From Paraniabella defluvii (GTDB lineage Bacteria; Bacteroidota; Bacteroidia; Chitinophagales; Chitinophagaceae), in NCBI GenBank assembly GCA_019316985.1, contig CP079215.1, positions 4,960,001-5,024,000 of the forward strand: DNA of 64,000 nucleotides, read 5' to 3'. The notes beneath the pieces are model-generated. The model did no database searches. It had not been told where the DNA came from and saw only the letters and a list, made by a program, of their open reading frames with translations. Shown here in pieces: positions 36,632 through 48,129 of this stretch (position 1 is its first letter; each line of letters opens with the position of its first letter). The translations under genes and the position numbers were made by a program.

Positions 36632-37303
36632 ATGAAAAGATATAATATTTTACCGCTTGTCGTTTTAATGGCGCTCTTGTTTTCATGTCGTAAATGGGAC
36701 GACTTTAAAAAATATATCAGCAATGGCGAAATAACATATACCGGTAAAATGGATTCGGTTAAAGTGTATTCGGGAAAGGAAAGGGTGATGCTTTATGGTT
36801 TATTGAAGTCTGATCCCAAGCTTCAAAAAATAGTGATCTTATGGGACAATGATGTCAACTCCGTTTCGTTTGACTATACCAAGCAGTATCCGGGTATAGA
36901 CACATTTTCTAGGACTTTCCCGGTATCCGAAGGGGTGAAGAGTTTTAAAGTTCAGACCTTTGACAGTGAAGGGCACAAATCTGTTAATGTTTTTGCCATA
37001 GGCACCTCCTATGGAGAAACATTCAGAAAGCGGTTAAGCAACAGGAATATGGTGTCATTAGACTTTAATGATGCCGGAGGCCGGGTGAGCTGGGACCAGA
37101 TGGATATGTCCACAGGTCCCCAATTCACAGAACTGTTGTATACCAATACCGCGGGAACTGCGGTGAAAATTGTGGCACCCGTTACCGAAACTACTACCCA
37201 GTTACCGGGATTAACAGCAGGCGCGGCGCTTAAATACAGGACCATATTCAGGCCAGACGCCACAGCCATAGATACTTTTGCCAGTTCGTATAAAGAGCGT
37301 TAG
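36632..37303 (+). CDS. DUF4998-type lipoprotein
   Basis: A 223-residue lipoprotein with lipobox LLFSC (Cys about residue 19) and two predicted beta-sandwich parts. Sequence features such as GKERVMLYGLLKSDPKLQK and a Trp-containing IVILWDND segment recall DUF4998 proteins, which typically follow the DUF5000-type gene in these operons. It is one of the few genes here with no frame break. Last gene of the susCD operon; a strong hairpin follows 126 nt later. The role, presumably in glycan binding at the surface, is an inference. Confidence 0.75.
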   Translation: MKRYNILPLVVLMALLFSCRKWDDFKKYISNGEITYTGKMDSVKVYSGKERVMLYGLLKSDPKLQKIVILWDNDVNSVSFDYTKQYPGIDTFSRTFPVSEGVKSFKVQTFDSEGHKSVNVFAIGTSYGETFRKRLSNRNMVSLDFNDAGGRVSWDQMDMSTGPQFTELLYTNTAGTAVKIVAPVTETTTQLPGLTAGAALKYRTIFRPDATAIDTFASSYKER

Positions 37304-37800
37304 GTTGGTGCAATCCCCAAGCCTGAAGTTGCTATGTTTTTGTTTTGATTGAGTGATTAAGGCCTTTGGGTAATAAAGGATGGGTAGTTTGAATCAATAG
37401 TACTTCCATATAAGCCTTTGATCCATTAAAATGCCAGATGTTGTACTGCATCTGGCATTTAGCGTATTAAAGGAAATGTTACTACAAAATCAGCCGGAAA
37501 TCTGGACCTTTGGCAACAAGCCACCTTTATCTATAGGTTGCCTGGTAAACAATTTGCTCCTCTGCTTTTGTACTACGCAGACCTCGATTGGTAAGTCGTT
37601 TTTGTATAGTATATAGTCGTTTCTATATAAGATCTATCTGCGGCACATTTCTAACTTTGATACCCGATATCCTGTTTGGGATAGAATGCGACCGCTTGTC
37701 AGTTTTTTCACATTGGCACTTGGTACTATAAAAATAAAGATCGCGGTAGGGTTATTCGCGGCTCCTTACTGCAATTGTATTAAAATAACGATAGTTAATT
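37304..37800 (+). other. Intergenic region before second GH29
   Basis: A 497-nt gap. It contains the perfect hairpin at 37429-37460 and otherwise AT-rich DNA without a convincing gene. A promoter for the GH29 at 37801 is expected here, but I cannot place it. The operator found before other units is absent. Confidence 0.5.
37429..37460 (+). terminator. Strong 12-bp hairpin terminator
   Basis: AAATGCCAGATG, loop TTGTACTG, then CATCTGGCATTT: a perfect 12-base-pair stem. It lies 126 nt after the stop at 37303, where transcription of the susCD operon should end. With A-run and T-run at both feet it could act in either direction. Confidence 0.72.
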
Positions 37801-39449
37801 ATGAAAAGGCGTACGATTATTAAACAGATGGGAATAGCGTTCTCTGCCCTGGCTGTTTCAGATTTAAGTAAAGCAGGCAATTTTTTAAATGACCTTTCGG
37901 GGAATGAAAAATAATGAATGGTCCGTTTAAACCCACCTGGGAATCATTGCAGGGTTATAAAGTGCCCGATTGGTACCGCAATGCCAAGTTTGGTATTTGG
38001 GCGCATTGGGGACCGCAGTGTCAGCCTGAAGCAGGAGACTGGTATGCCAGGGGAATGTATGAAGAGGGAAGTCACCAATATAAATATCATCTGCAGAAAT
38101 ACGGACATCCATCGAAGTTTGGTTTTAAAGATGTGATCAATGAGTGGAAGGCCGATCAATGGAATCCGGAGGAGCTGGTGGCACTCTATAAGAATGCAGG
38201 CGCGAAGTACTTTTTGCAATGGCCAACCACCACGATAATCTTGACCTGTACGATTCAAAATATCAACGGCACTGGAACTCTTTGAAAGTAGGTCCGAAGA
38301 AAGATATTATAGGAGGCTGGGCTAAGGCAGCTAAAAATAACGGCCTGCCTTTCGGATGCAGCATACACGCGGCGCACGCCTGGCGCTGGTTTGAAACAGC
38401 GCAGCGGCACGATAAAAACGGGGAGCTTGCCGGGGTGCCTTACGATGGCAACCTTACCCGGAAGGATGGAAAAGGAAAATGGTGGGGGGCTGGACCCACA
38501 GGAGTTGTATGCGCAAAATCATCCGCTCAGCAAGGATAGCTGGAATAATGGTTCTATACACAGGCAATGGCATTGGGGGAGGGGTGTACCCGCCATCAAA
38601 AGAGTACATAGAAAAATTTGTCAACAGAACTATTCAGCTGATCAATACATACGAGCCCGATTTACTGTACTTCGACGATTCGCAGTTGCCCTTTTGGCCC
38701 ATTAGTGACGCAGGACTGCGCATTGCTGCTCATCATTATAACAAAAGCTTAAAAAACATGGCCGGCTTCGTGCGGTAGTAAACGGTAAGATCCTTGATGA
38801 AGACCAGCGTAAGGCATTGGTTTGGGATATCGAACGGGGACAGGCAAACGACATCATGCCACATGTATGGCAAACAGATACCTGCTTGGGAAACTGGCAT
38901 TATGACCGGTCAGTGTTTGATAGAAAAGCTTATAAAACCCCGGAGATGGTGGTACAAACGATGGTGGATGTTGTTAGCAAAAACGGCAACTACTTATTAA
39001 ATGTGCCCGTACGCGGAGATGGAAGCATAGATGAGCTGGAACGTAAGACCGTTGGCGAAATTACGGGATGGATGAAACTGAATAGCGAGAGTATTTACGA
39101 CACGCGCCCGTGGAAAATATATGGCGAAGGCCCCTCCACACAAAATCAGGCCAGGCTAAACGGGCAGGGTTTTAATGAAGGAAGAACAAAGTTTTCAGCA
39201 GCAGATATCCGTTTTACACAGAAAGGGCAAACCTTATACGCTACCGTCATGAAATGGCCTGAAGATGGAAAGGTGCTGATCCAAAACCTCGGGTCAATGT
39301 CGTCATTATACCCGCAGAAAATCAACCAGGTTACCTGGCTTGATTCGGGAGTTGCTTTGGAATTTGAAAGACAGCAGGATGCTTTAGTAGTTAAGTTTCC
39401 TGAAAAATCTCCTCAATTTGCTTACGCTAACGTTTTAAAAATTGTCTGA
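37801..39449 (+). CDS. GH29 alpha-L-fucosidase (twin-arginine-like signal)
   Basis: Second GH29 of the window, about 550 residues, strongly similar along its length to the gene at 16605 (WYRNAKFGIWAHWGPQ, MANHHDNLDLY, PDLLYFDD with the nucleophile Asp, NGNYLLNVPVRGDGS). Its N-terminus, MKRRTIIKQMGIAFSALA, carries an Arg pair and looks like a Tat signal instead of the Sec signal of its paralogue. Breaks: A5 37907-37911, T5 38211-38215, G6 38484-38489 (probably two short), G5 38575-38579 (net one too many or two short) and A6 38751-38756. It is followed 86 nt later by a sugar mutarotase, suggesting fucose release and use. Confidence 0.88.
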
Positions 39450-39535
39450 TAATCCGGATAACCGGTTGTGCCTGCATCCGTATGAACTGCAAACTTGTGC
39501 GTAAAATCTGTAGTCAGAAACTTGACGTATATAAA

Positions 39536-39871
39536 ATGAAAAGATATTGCCTGGCCCTTGATCTTAAGGACGACCCCGCGCTTATTGCGGAGTATGAACA
39601 ATGGCATCTGCCCGAAAATAGCTGGCCTGAAATAGGCGATAGTATCAGGGCATCCGGTATTCATTCGATGGAAATTTACAGAACGGGTAACCGCCTGTTT
39701 ATGATCATGGAAACTTCCGATAAGTTCGATCCCGGAAAGAAAGCGGAGCAGGACGCCTCCAATCCGTTTGTACAACGGTGGGAGGGTTTGATGAGCCGGT
39801 TTCAGCAACCCCTGCCCTGGGCGGCGGCAGATGAAAAGTGGGTGAAGATGGAGAAAATATTTCAGTTATAA
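39536..39871 (+). CDS. rhaM: L-rhamnose mutarotase-family protein
   Basis: Small cytoplasmic ferredoxin-fold enzyme of about 111 residues that converts alpha- and beta-anomers of a deoxy sugar. Start Met at 39536 (MKRYCLALDLKDDPALI) matches the family start; the upstream in-frame ATG at 39482 would add 18 unusual residues. Conserved parts: HLPENSWPEI, IHSMEIYRTGNRLFMIMET and the C-terminal WAAADEKWVKMEKIF. No frame break. The family acts on L-rhamnose, and related members act on L-fucose. Since it follows a fucosidase, fucose is the likelier substrate here (inference). Confidence 0.85.
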   Translation: MKRYCLALDLKDDPALIAEYEQWHLPENSWPEIGDSIRASGIHSMEIYRTGNRLFMIMETSDKFDPGKKAEQDASNPFVQRWEGLMSRFQQPLPWAAADEKWVKMEKIFQL

Positions 39872-39905
39872 TTTTGTTCAAAAACTACAGATTGCTGATA
39901 CGATC

Positions 39906-40779
39906 TTAAATGAAATGATTGTTATGGCAATATTCAGTAGGTGTTTGATTGGTGATTTTTTAAAAATCCGGAAAAAATAAGGAAGGTTTTGAAAACCGGT
40001 TTCCTCTGCTATTTGAGCAAAAGTGAGGTTCTTCGTCATCATCAGGTATTGTGCCCTTTCAATTCTTTTGCTGTGCAGGTAGTCCAGGGTCTTTCTCCCG
40101 CATGCTTCAGGAATATCCGGGAAAAATAATCGGTTTGCAGGTTCGCTCTTTTTGATAATTGTTGCACAGTGATAGGAGAGGCCAGGTTGATCTGGATGTA
40201 CTGCATCGCATCCAGTATAACTGAAGGTATGGCCGACGGATGATCCTGCTGCCGGTCGGCCGGCGATAAAAATTTTGAAAGCAGCTGCAGCAGTATGCCC
40301 TGTGTCTCCATAAAAACATCCAGCGGTTGTTCGTTGTTTAGCTTTTGATACTCCCTGTAAAAAACATTTTGCTCATATACTTTCGGGTTGTCAGAACGGT
40401 ATATCTTTCTGTGAGGATTGATTTTTAACAGCTGCTTAAAACATGCGGCGGTCAGGTCGCTGGCTTTGATTTTAACAGGGTTGCGGCGATGCTGGAACAG
40501 GGAAATGCCCGAAGCGGAGTCTTCAAAAAGATGTATAAAGTACTGGCTTAGCTTTTCGGCGCACTCCAGGTTACAAAGTGTAAAGCTGGGGATAATATAC
40601 AGGTAGCCGCTTTCCAGTTTTACTTTCCTGAAGTTGCCGGAGATATAGCCTTCGCCTTCGTCAATAAAATAAATCCTGATATAGGGGCTGATCACATTCT
40701 GGTAATTCCATTTTTTATTGAGTATTACATGGTCTACATGTAAAAGTGAGTAATTATGGGTTAAAACTCTTCTGGCCAC
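39906..40779 (-). CDS. AraC-family transcriptional regulator
   Basis: DNA-binding regulator of about 291 residues on the minus strand. The start is a GTG at 40777-40779 (no ATG fits). N-terminal cupin-type sensing domain (IRIYFIDEGEGYISGNFRKV, YLYIIPSF), C-terminal pair of AraC helix-turn-helix units (PITVQQLSKRANLQTDYFSR and LTFAQIAEETGFQNLPYF). Two runs on the plus strand, G3 40087-40089 and T6 39956-39961, each need one base. With both repaired the tail reads IFKKITNQTPTEY, the usual AraC ending, and stops at 39906. It converges with the mutarotase and diverges from the GH95 gene. Confidence 0.88.
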
Positions 40780-41395
40780 TGTTGTAAGTTAAATGATAGT
40801 CGGATTTGTATATTGGAAAGTCGTTTTAATATACCCCTTAAAAAAAAAAAAAAAAGCACCCTGTAAATTTACGTTCTTATAAAGGTACTAAGTATACGTT
40901 TAGCGATGACTTGCTTTTTTTCTTGTTATAGTGGTTCATACAATGGCGGGTTTATTGAAGCTGCCGGGAATCAGGGTTGTAAAATTTCCTGGAGCTTTTC
41001 CGGGTTACTTTATTGCATGCTCCTGTATCCTGTTTACGTTTTTAATACAGGGAAGCTTGGCGGCCTTTAAGATAGCCGGTAGCGGACATGTATTTGAATG
41101 GTGCGGCAGGCAGGAAGGTTGCAGTAAAGATAGCCAACAGGAAAATGAGCATTTACCCACTATTTTTTGTTATTTACGCCCTTTGATCACCCTTGTTTTT
41201 AATTTAATATCGCAACAGGATCAGGGAATGAAGGAGGTTCGTTACTGCGTGATAATAAGAACGGCAATAAGAGGGACTGAAGTATTTGCCGAACATTTTC
41301 TGTAAGTTACCAAAAATATATACGGGCCATTACTTTCACAGAAGGAGAGATAATGTTGATTGTTTACAAAAGAAACGCATTGAAAAATTGTTGAA
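40780..41395. other. Divergent control region AraC / GH95
   Basis: A 616-nt gap between divergently read genes. It contains an A16 run at 40840-40855 and moderately AT-rich DNA. A 124-codon GTG-started reading frame at 40931-41305 shows no recognisable family and biased composition, so it is not called. Promoters for both genes must lie here. The direct-repeat operator is not present. Confidence 0.45.
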
Positions 41396-43870
41396 ATGAA
41401 AAAGAAGAAGATAGCTGCTTTACTTGTGATGTTCGCCATGTGGACAGCTAAACAGGGAAATGCGCAACCACTCAGGCTATGGTATGATCAACCAGCAACG
41501 CAATGGGTTGAAGCTTTGCCCGTAGGTAATGGGAGAATTGGGGCTATGATTTTTGGCGGGGTGGAGGATGAGCTATTGCAGCTCAATGAAAGTACGTTAT
41601 ATAGTGGGGACCCTTACCGAAGCAAATTGCCCCGGCGCTTCTAAATACTTACCTGAAATAAGAAAAGCACTATTGGAAAATGAAGATTATGGAACAGCTG
41701 ACCGGTTGACAAGAAAAATGCAGGGGCCCTTTACCCAGTCTTATATGCCCCTGGGTGACTTGAGAATAACCCAAAACTTTGGAGGTGCAAGCGTTACGGC
41801 CTATTACCGCGATTTGGATATAGAAAGAGCCGTTGCAACCACCAGGTTTAAAGTGGACAATGTTGTATACACCCGCGAAGTATTTGTGTCGGCGCCTGCA
41901 AATGTAATGGTCGTTAAAATAACAGCCAGTAAACCCGGAGCGCTTACATTTAATGTTAGTGCAGCCAGCCCGCTGCAGTCTTCTTTGGCTACATTAAAAA
42001 ATGGTGAACTGGTGCTGACCGGTAAGGCCCCTGCACATGTAGATCCCAGCTATTATAACCCTAAAGGCCGGGAGCATGTTGTCCAGGCTGATACATCGGG
42101 TTGCAATGGGATGCGCTTCCAGGCCAGGTTGAAGGTAGTGACCAACACCGGTACCGTAAAGCAGGAGGCTGAAGAATTGGCCATTAGAAACGCCACGGAA
42201 GTAATACTATATTTTACCGCAGCCACCAGTTTTAATGGATTTGATAAATGCCCTGATAGCGAGGGTAAAGATGAAAAAGCCCTGTCTCAATTTTACCTGG
42301 CGGGTGCCTTGAAAGCAGGTTATAAGCAGCTGTTACAACAACACCTGGCTGATTATAAAAAGTATTTTAACAGGGTGTCGCTGGAAATTCATGACAGCTT
42401 AGGAAGCCGCAATCCCCAGGCAAAACTGCCATCGGATAAAAGGTTACTCAGCTACTCGAAGGAGCCATCGATCCTTTTATAGAAACCTTATATTTTCAAT
42501 ATGGCAGGTACCTGCTGATTTCAAGCAGCCGCCCCGGATCTCCGCCAGCCAACTTACAGGGCATCTGGAACAAGGAGCTCAGGGCCCCTGGAGCTCTAAC
42601 TACACCATCAATATTAATACGCAGATGAATTATTGGCCGGCCGAGCTCACCAATCTTTCTGAAATGCATCAGCCCCTGCTTGATTTCTTAAAAACCTTTC
42701 TGTAACCGGAGCTCGCACAGCCCGGGAGTTTTATGATGCGCAGGGGATGGACCGCCAATCACAATTCAGATATCTGGGCACTTTCCAATCCTGTAGGGGA
42801 TTTCGGAACGGGCGACCCGGTATGGGCCAATTGGCCATTGGGCGGCGCCTGGCTGGCCCGGCATTTATGGGAGCATTACAATTATACCGGCGATAAAATC
42901 TTCTTAAAGAAAACGGCCTATCCTTTAATGAAGGGGGCAGCAGAATTTATGTTCGATTGGCTCATACCAGATGGAAACGGGTATTGGGTTACCGCCCCTT
43001 CGGTATCGCCTGAAAACAGGTTCAAAGATGCAAAAGGTAAATCTCAAAGCGTGTCTGTTGCCTCAACAATGGATATGGCGATTATTTGGGATCTTTTTAC
43101 CAATATGGCGGAAGCCTCTAAAATACTGAACACTGATAAAGCCTTCAGGGACTCCATTTTGGAAAAACGCTCAAAGTTGTTTCCTATGCAGGTAGGGAAA
43201 AAGGACAGCTATTGGAATGGTATAAAGAGTTTGAAGAAACAGACCCGCAGCACCGGCATGTTTCGCATTTGTTTGGACTTTATCCGGGGTACCAGATAAC
43301 GGCCGATGGAACACCCGGATTTTTGAAGCTTCAAAGAAAACACTGCAGATACGCGGGGATGAAGGTACGGGATGGAGCCGCGGGTGGAAGATCAACTGGT
43401 GGGCCCGGTTGCAGGACGGAGATCATGCTTATTATCTCGTAAGGCAGCTGCTGAAATATACGGATAACGGCAAATTGGATATGCACAAAGGAGGCGGAAC
43501 TTATCCCAATTTTTTTGATGCGCACCCGCCTTTTCAGATAGATGGAAATTTCGCGGGTACTGCGGGGATGGCCGAAATGCTGTTGCAAAGTCATTCAGGA
43601 GCTTTGCATTTATTACCCGCATTACCGCAGGCATGGGCAAAAGGTAGTGTCCGGGGCTTAAAAGCCAGGGGTGGTTTTGAAGTAGATATGAAATGGCAAA
43701 ATGGTAAAATTCAGCAGGCCCGGATCAAATCCCTGAATGGCAACGAATGTATTGTCAGGTCAGCAAGGCCATTGAAAATAGCTGCAACTGGTGCGGCAGC
43801 TCAAAAAGAGGGAGCATGGTATGTGTTGAAATTTAAGACAAAGCCCGGTGGTATATACCTTTTAATCTGA
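41396..43870 (+). CDS. GH95 alpha-L-fucosidase/alpha-L-galactosidase
   Basis: Inverting GH95 enzyme, about 825 residues, with a signal peptide ending at GNAQ. N-terminal beta-domain (WVEALPVGNGRIGAMIFGG), then an alpha/alpha-toroid with the family motifs NYTININTQMNYWPAEL (about residue 402), GWTANHNSDIW, APSVSPEN, RHVSHLFGLYPG and DGNFAGTAGMAEMLLQSH (catalytic Asp region). Breaks: C4 near 41631 (one too many), G2 42461-42462, C4 42585-42588, A5 42690-42694, G4 42743-42746 (one too many), G2 43203-43204 and T5 43320-43324. GH95 enzymes act on 1,2-linked fucose or L-galactose of xyloglucan or rhamnogalacturonan II; which sugar cannot be told here. Confidence 0.9.
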
Positions 43871-44412
43871 AAGGGAACCTTCATGCAGGGCATACCGCTT
43901 TTTCTCCTGCAATAATGTTATGCGCCCTTATAGGTAAGTAGCCTTTAATAGGTCTTCCTGCCAGGCATTGGAGGATCAGGATGATGGCAGAAAATCATTC
44001 CCGGTTGACCTATGCGGGTGCTATCATAATACAACTAGCTGGATTACGGAATGTTATGAATGAGTTGGGTAAAACCTTCAGGAGGATTGGTTCTGTTACA
44101 TCTTGCGAGATCATGAATATAATGAGCCTGCTGAGATGGAAAAAAGCAAAAATGACATTCTACCCCCTTTTTTGATATTTACCCCTCCCATACGCTTGAA
44201 TATCACTCTAAATTACATCGATAATCTTTGTATAAAATGCAGAAACGATAGCTTGGTGAACAACCGTTCATGCCATCTGAGAAAACAATCAGGATTGCCC
44301 ATTGCTTTGGTATCAAACGGTACCGTTTATAACCAGCACGAAGTCTGGCAGCTACTGCAGGAACAGGAATTCGTATTTAAGGGTAGCATATCTACTTCAT
44401 TATTTAAAGCGT
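43871..44412 (+). other. Intergenic region with operator B
   Basis: A 542-nt gap. The only clear content is the operator at 44153-44185 and the weak promoter-like TAAATTAC at 44209. Two short reading frames that cross it are not supported by any family likeness. Confidence 0.5.
44153..44185 (+). promoter_or_regulatory. Conserved direct-repeat operator, copy B
   Basis: Half-sites TGACATTCTACCCCC (44153-44167) and TGATATTTACCCC (44173-44185), 19-20 bp apart, with a T6 run between them. A TAAATTAC element starts 46 nt after the first C-run, in the place where the other copies have TAATATTG. It lies about 230 nt before the GH28 gene and would drive the operon that may include the HTCS itself. 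Confidence 0.68.
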
Positions 44413-45815
44413 ATGAAAAGGAAAATAATATTAGGTTTTTTATTGACAGTGGCAGCGGGGATGCTATCTGCACAGCAACTTAAAGTATACCCGGTACCGG
44501 CGTCTATAGTGTATGGACGACATAACGATGATTTCACCGTACAGGTGCGTATACCTGGTGGAGAATGGCAGGACCTGTATGAATTTGACGTGAATGTAGA
44601 TAATGATACACGATCCAAAGTTTCGATGGTCAGTTTTGATTTCGATAAAGAGGTAGAGCTGAAAGTAAGATTAAATAACGGTCTTTTACAAAAAGTTAAA
44701 ATAAGGCCTGATAAAGCAGGCATTACCCCTGTCATTCAAGGCAACCAGTTTATATTCAGGCTTGATAAACCTCAGAAGCTTTCGGTAGAAGTAAATGGTA
44801 ATAAGCTGAACAACCTGCACGTTATTGCCAATGCAATATTAAAAGATCCGCCATCGCCTAACGATAAAAATGTAATGTATTTCGGGCCCGGCGTTCATAA
44901 GCCGGGAGATATTCCCGGTGATGTTTTCGTGATCCCATCCAATACAACGGTGTATATTGATGGGGCTGCATTGATACAGGGCAAGCTGCTTTGCAATAAA
45001 GTAGAGAACGTTAAAATTATTGGCAGGGGATCATCGACCAGGGAGTAAGAGGTGTGGAAATTACCCACTCCAGGAATATTACGGTAGAAGGGATCAAAAT
45101 TATCAACCCCAGGCATTATTCTATTTATTTGGGCGGTTCCCAAAATGTTACCATTAAAGATGTTACGGCTTTTAGTTTGGGATCCTGGACAGACGGAATT
45201 GATATGATGAGTTGTTCTGACGTTACCATTGATGACGTTTTCCTGCGTACTTCAGATGACTGTATTGCGATTTACGCTCATCGCTGGAATTTCTTTGGGA
45301 ATACGACAAATGTACGGGTAAGCAATGCCATTCTATGGGCCGATATTGCGCATCCCATTAATATCGGCGTGCATGGAAACGTGTCTGCGGAGGGCGACAC
45401 CATTCGCAACCTTAGTTTTAAAAGTATAGATATACTGGAGCAAGACGAAGACGATAGAAGCGCCCAGGGGACAATGGCGATAACCTCCGGTGATAAAAAT
45501 TATATCAGTAATATACTTTTTGAAAAGGTGAGGATAGATGAAATTGAAGAAGGGCAACTGTTTAGTTTGAAAGTAGTGCTGGACCCCAAGTATGGAAACG
45601 GCGCCGGCCGCTCTATTGAGCATATCACCTTTAAAGATATTTCTTATAAAGGCGCGTTGCCTAACCCTTCTGTGGTTATGGGGTACGATGCGCAACGAAA
45701 GATCAGTAATATACTTCTAAAAAACTTTAATATAAATGGAACAGTAGCGCTGAACCCCGAACAGGCCAATATGAAGGTAGGCCAGTATACAGAAGGACTG
45801 CGTTTTGAAAAGTAA
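44413..45815 (+). CDS. GH28-like right-handed beta-helix hydrolase
   Basis: Polygalacturonase-like enzyme of about 467 residues. I take the start at 44413 (MKRKIILGFLLTVAAGMLSAQ), which gives a Sec signal; the raw frame extends further up with no signal-like sequence. After an N-terminal beta-domain comes the beta-helix: SWTDGIDMMSCSDVTIDD, then LRTSDDCIAIYAHRW and the IGVHGN segment, corresponding to the GH28 blocks NTDGID, DD and GHG in modified form. Break: G4 45026-45029. The changed third block means a non-standard substrate is possible. It is the first gene of an operon with two GH43 enzymes, 12 nt before the next gene. Confidence 0.78.
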
Positions 45816-45827
45816 AAGAAACAAAAA

Positions 45828-48117
45828 ATGCTGGTAAAAAATAAAAAGAATATAAACTGGTTATATCGCCTTGAAGGAGTCGGCAAAGTGTTGTTATTGG
45901 TTATCGTTGGAATAGGTATCCACCTGGGTTGCTGCGCTCAACTTTACCTAATACCCAAACAAGTAAAGCGCATTGTTTTTATTGGTGACAGTATTACTTC
46001 CCGGGGACGGTATGTTTCCGATATCGATGTATTCCTTAGCATGAAATATCCTTACAAACAATACGAGCTCATTAACCTGGGAGTGCCGGGAGAAACGGTA
46101 TCAGGGCTTCCAGGGCCGGGACATAAGGATGACAGTTTTTCGCGACTTGGTTTACACGCCAGGTTACAAAAATATTAACAGTGTTAAAGCCCGATCTGGT
46201 ATTCGCCTGTTATGGCAGGGACGATGGTCTTTATAAGCCTTTTAGTGAAGAACGATTTCAAAAGTTTAAAGGGGATTGTACGGTTACATGATGCCGTGCA
46301 AAGATCAGGTGCTTCCATTATTCATATAACACCCCGGCTGATGATGGTGATATAAATGATAATGTACCGGATATTTATGCTGACTGGCTGGTTAGCCAGC
46401 GCCACAGTGCCGATTGGAAAGTGATCGATATTCATGGGCCGGTGAAGAAATATTTAGAAGACAAACGTAAAAAGAACCGGGGTTGGTAGCAACCAAAGAT
46501 GCTATACACGCCGGAGAAGAGAGCGATTTTATCATTTCCAGAGAAATACTGCTATCATTAGGTCAGCAAGAGCTGGCACAGGCCTCCGGTATGCGGGATG
46601 CGCTGTATTTTGTACCGGAGCGCGATGCCATCATGAAGCTGGTCCGTCAACGCCAGGAGATTCTTAAAAATGCGTGGCTGAGCTATATAAGGGGAACAGG
46701 TCAGGCAAAAATAAAGGAGGTTCTTCTGTAAGCGAAGCAACGGCCCGGGCAGCTGTTATAAGCCGGCAGATTACTCGTTTCCGGCAGACACCGCCGCCGA
46801 ACCCTTTTGGTCATGCATTGGTACCCGATATGATTGCCGATGCCAGCATCCAGGTAATTAACGGCAGTTTTTACTGCTATGCTACCACCGATGGATACGA
46901 TAACGGATTGAAGACTTCCGGCCCGCCGGTGGTGTGGAAATCTGAAGATTTTGTAAACTGGAGCTTTTCTGGTTGCTTATTTCCCTCAGCTTTTGGTCAT
47001 AAGTATTGGGCCCCAGTGCAGCTATTGCAGCGCACGGCAAATATTTCCTGTATCCGACTATCAACGGGTTTATGTATGCTGCTGTTGCTGATAATCCGGA
47101 AGGTCCTTTTAAGCTGGCTACCGGAAAAGATACATTCTATCTGCCCTATACACCGGCTACATTATTAAAGCCGGGAGACGGTAAGCCACCCCATGGCATC
47201 GATGCTGAAATTTTTGTAGATGATGATAAGCAGGCTTATGTGTATTGGCAGCTTCGCAAGGCGACTAAGTTGCATGCAGATATGGTTACCGTCGATACCG
47301 CTATCACAATTATTAAAACGCCGCATACGGTGTATTCTGAAGGTCCCATTTTTTTAAGCGAAAGGGTATTTATTATTATTTATATACGGTGGGCGGCGCT
47401 GAAAAATACCAGTATGCTTATGTGATGGGCCGCCAGTCACCACTCGGTTGCTTTACCGCGCCCAATGGCAGCAATATTATTTCAACCACCGATTATAAGC
47501 GCCATATATACGGGCCGGGACATGGTTCGGTATTCAATATACCCGGAACCGGCGATTATTATTTCGCTTACCTGGAGTTTGGCGGGGAAGTACCAATCGC
47601 CAAACTTATGTCAACAAACTCGGGTTTAATGCAGATGGTACATTACAACCCGTAAGGCTCACCATGGAAGGAGTAGGTGCTTTAAAAAAGTAAAAAGCTT
47701 GCGCTCTTTACCTGTTGTGGACGTATTTGCATCCAGTGTTCGCCCCAACCTTGTTATTAAACCGGAAGGCGATACACTTTTCAGACGTACCGAATCGTTC
47801 GCGCCCCGGTTTGGTGCGGATGGCGCCAACGGTTCACGCTGGATGCCCGCATCGGGGATACGGCTAATTGGCTTATGATTGATTTAGGGAAAGTGCAGCC
47901 GGTACAACGCAGCGATGTTTATCTGGTGCGCCCTACGGCCGGTCATGCTTATATTTTAGAATACAGCGTTGATGCTGAAAACTGGATACCCTGTGGTGGA
48001 CATAGCGATTTAAAAATGCAATCACCTCATACAGACCAGGTAAAAATAAATGCCCGTTATTTACGGATCAGTATAACCGGGGGCATAAAAGGCATCTGGG
48101 AATGGAAAGTGTATTAA
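45828..48117 (+). CDS. SGNH esterase - GH43 - discoidin-like fusion protein
   Basis: About 765 residues after repair, carrying two catalytic domains. Residues about 45-235: SGNH/GDSL hydrolase (IVFIGDSITSRG with Ser about 55; DAIHAGEE with the Asp-His pair about 223-226). Residues about 320-610: GH43 five-bladed propeller (base Asp in VPDMIADASI, pKa-tuning Asp in HGIDAEIFVDDD, acid Glu in SEGPIF). Residues about 640-765: discoidin-like binding domain (ARYLRISITGG). Breaks: A5 46168-46172, G4 46271-46274 (one too many), C4 46332-46335, A5 46469-46473, A3 46713-46715 (domain border), C4 47011-47014, T7 47349-47355, G4 47584-47587, A6 47684-47689 and G4 47854-47857. It probably deacylates and trims the same glycan. 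Confidence 0.8.
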
Positions 48118-48129
48118 ATTTTAAAGAGG

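Noticed and set aside
36632..37303. Enzyme function for the DUF4998-type protein
   Set aside because: Only beta-sandwich-like lipoprotein features are visible, with no catalytic pattern.
37431..37616. Short reading frame after the third susCD operon
   Set aside because: Its start lies inside the perfect terminator hairpin and the translation shows no protein-like features.
40931..41305. Hypothetical 124-residue protein
   Set aside because: GTG start, no family likeness, no signal or domain pattern, and it lies in a divergent promoter region.
44103..44483. Reading frame across operator copy B
   Set aside because: It runs through the operator and overlaps the GH28 start in another frame; no family likeness.
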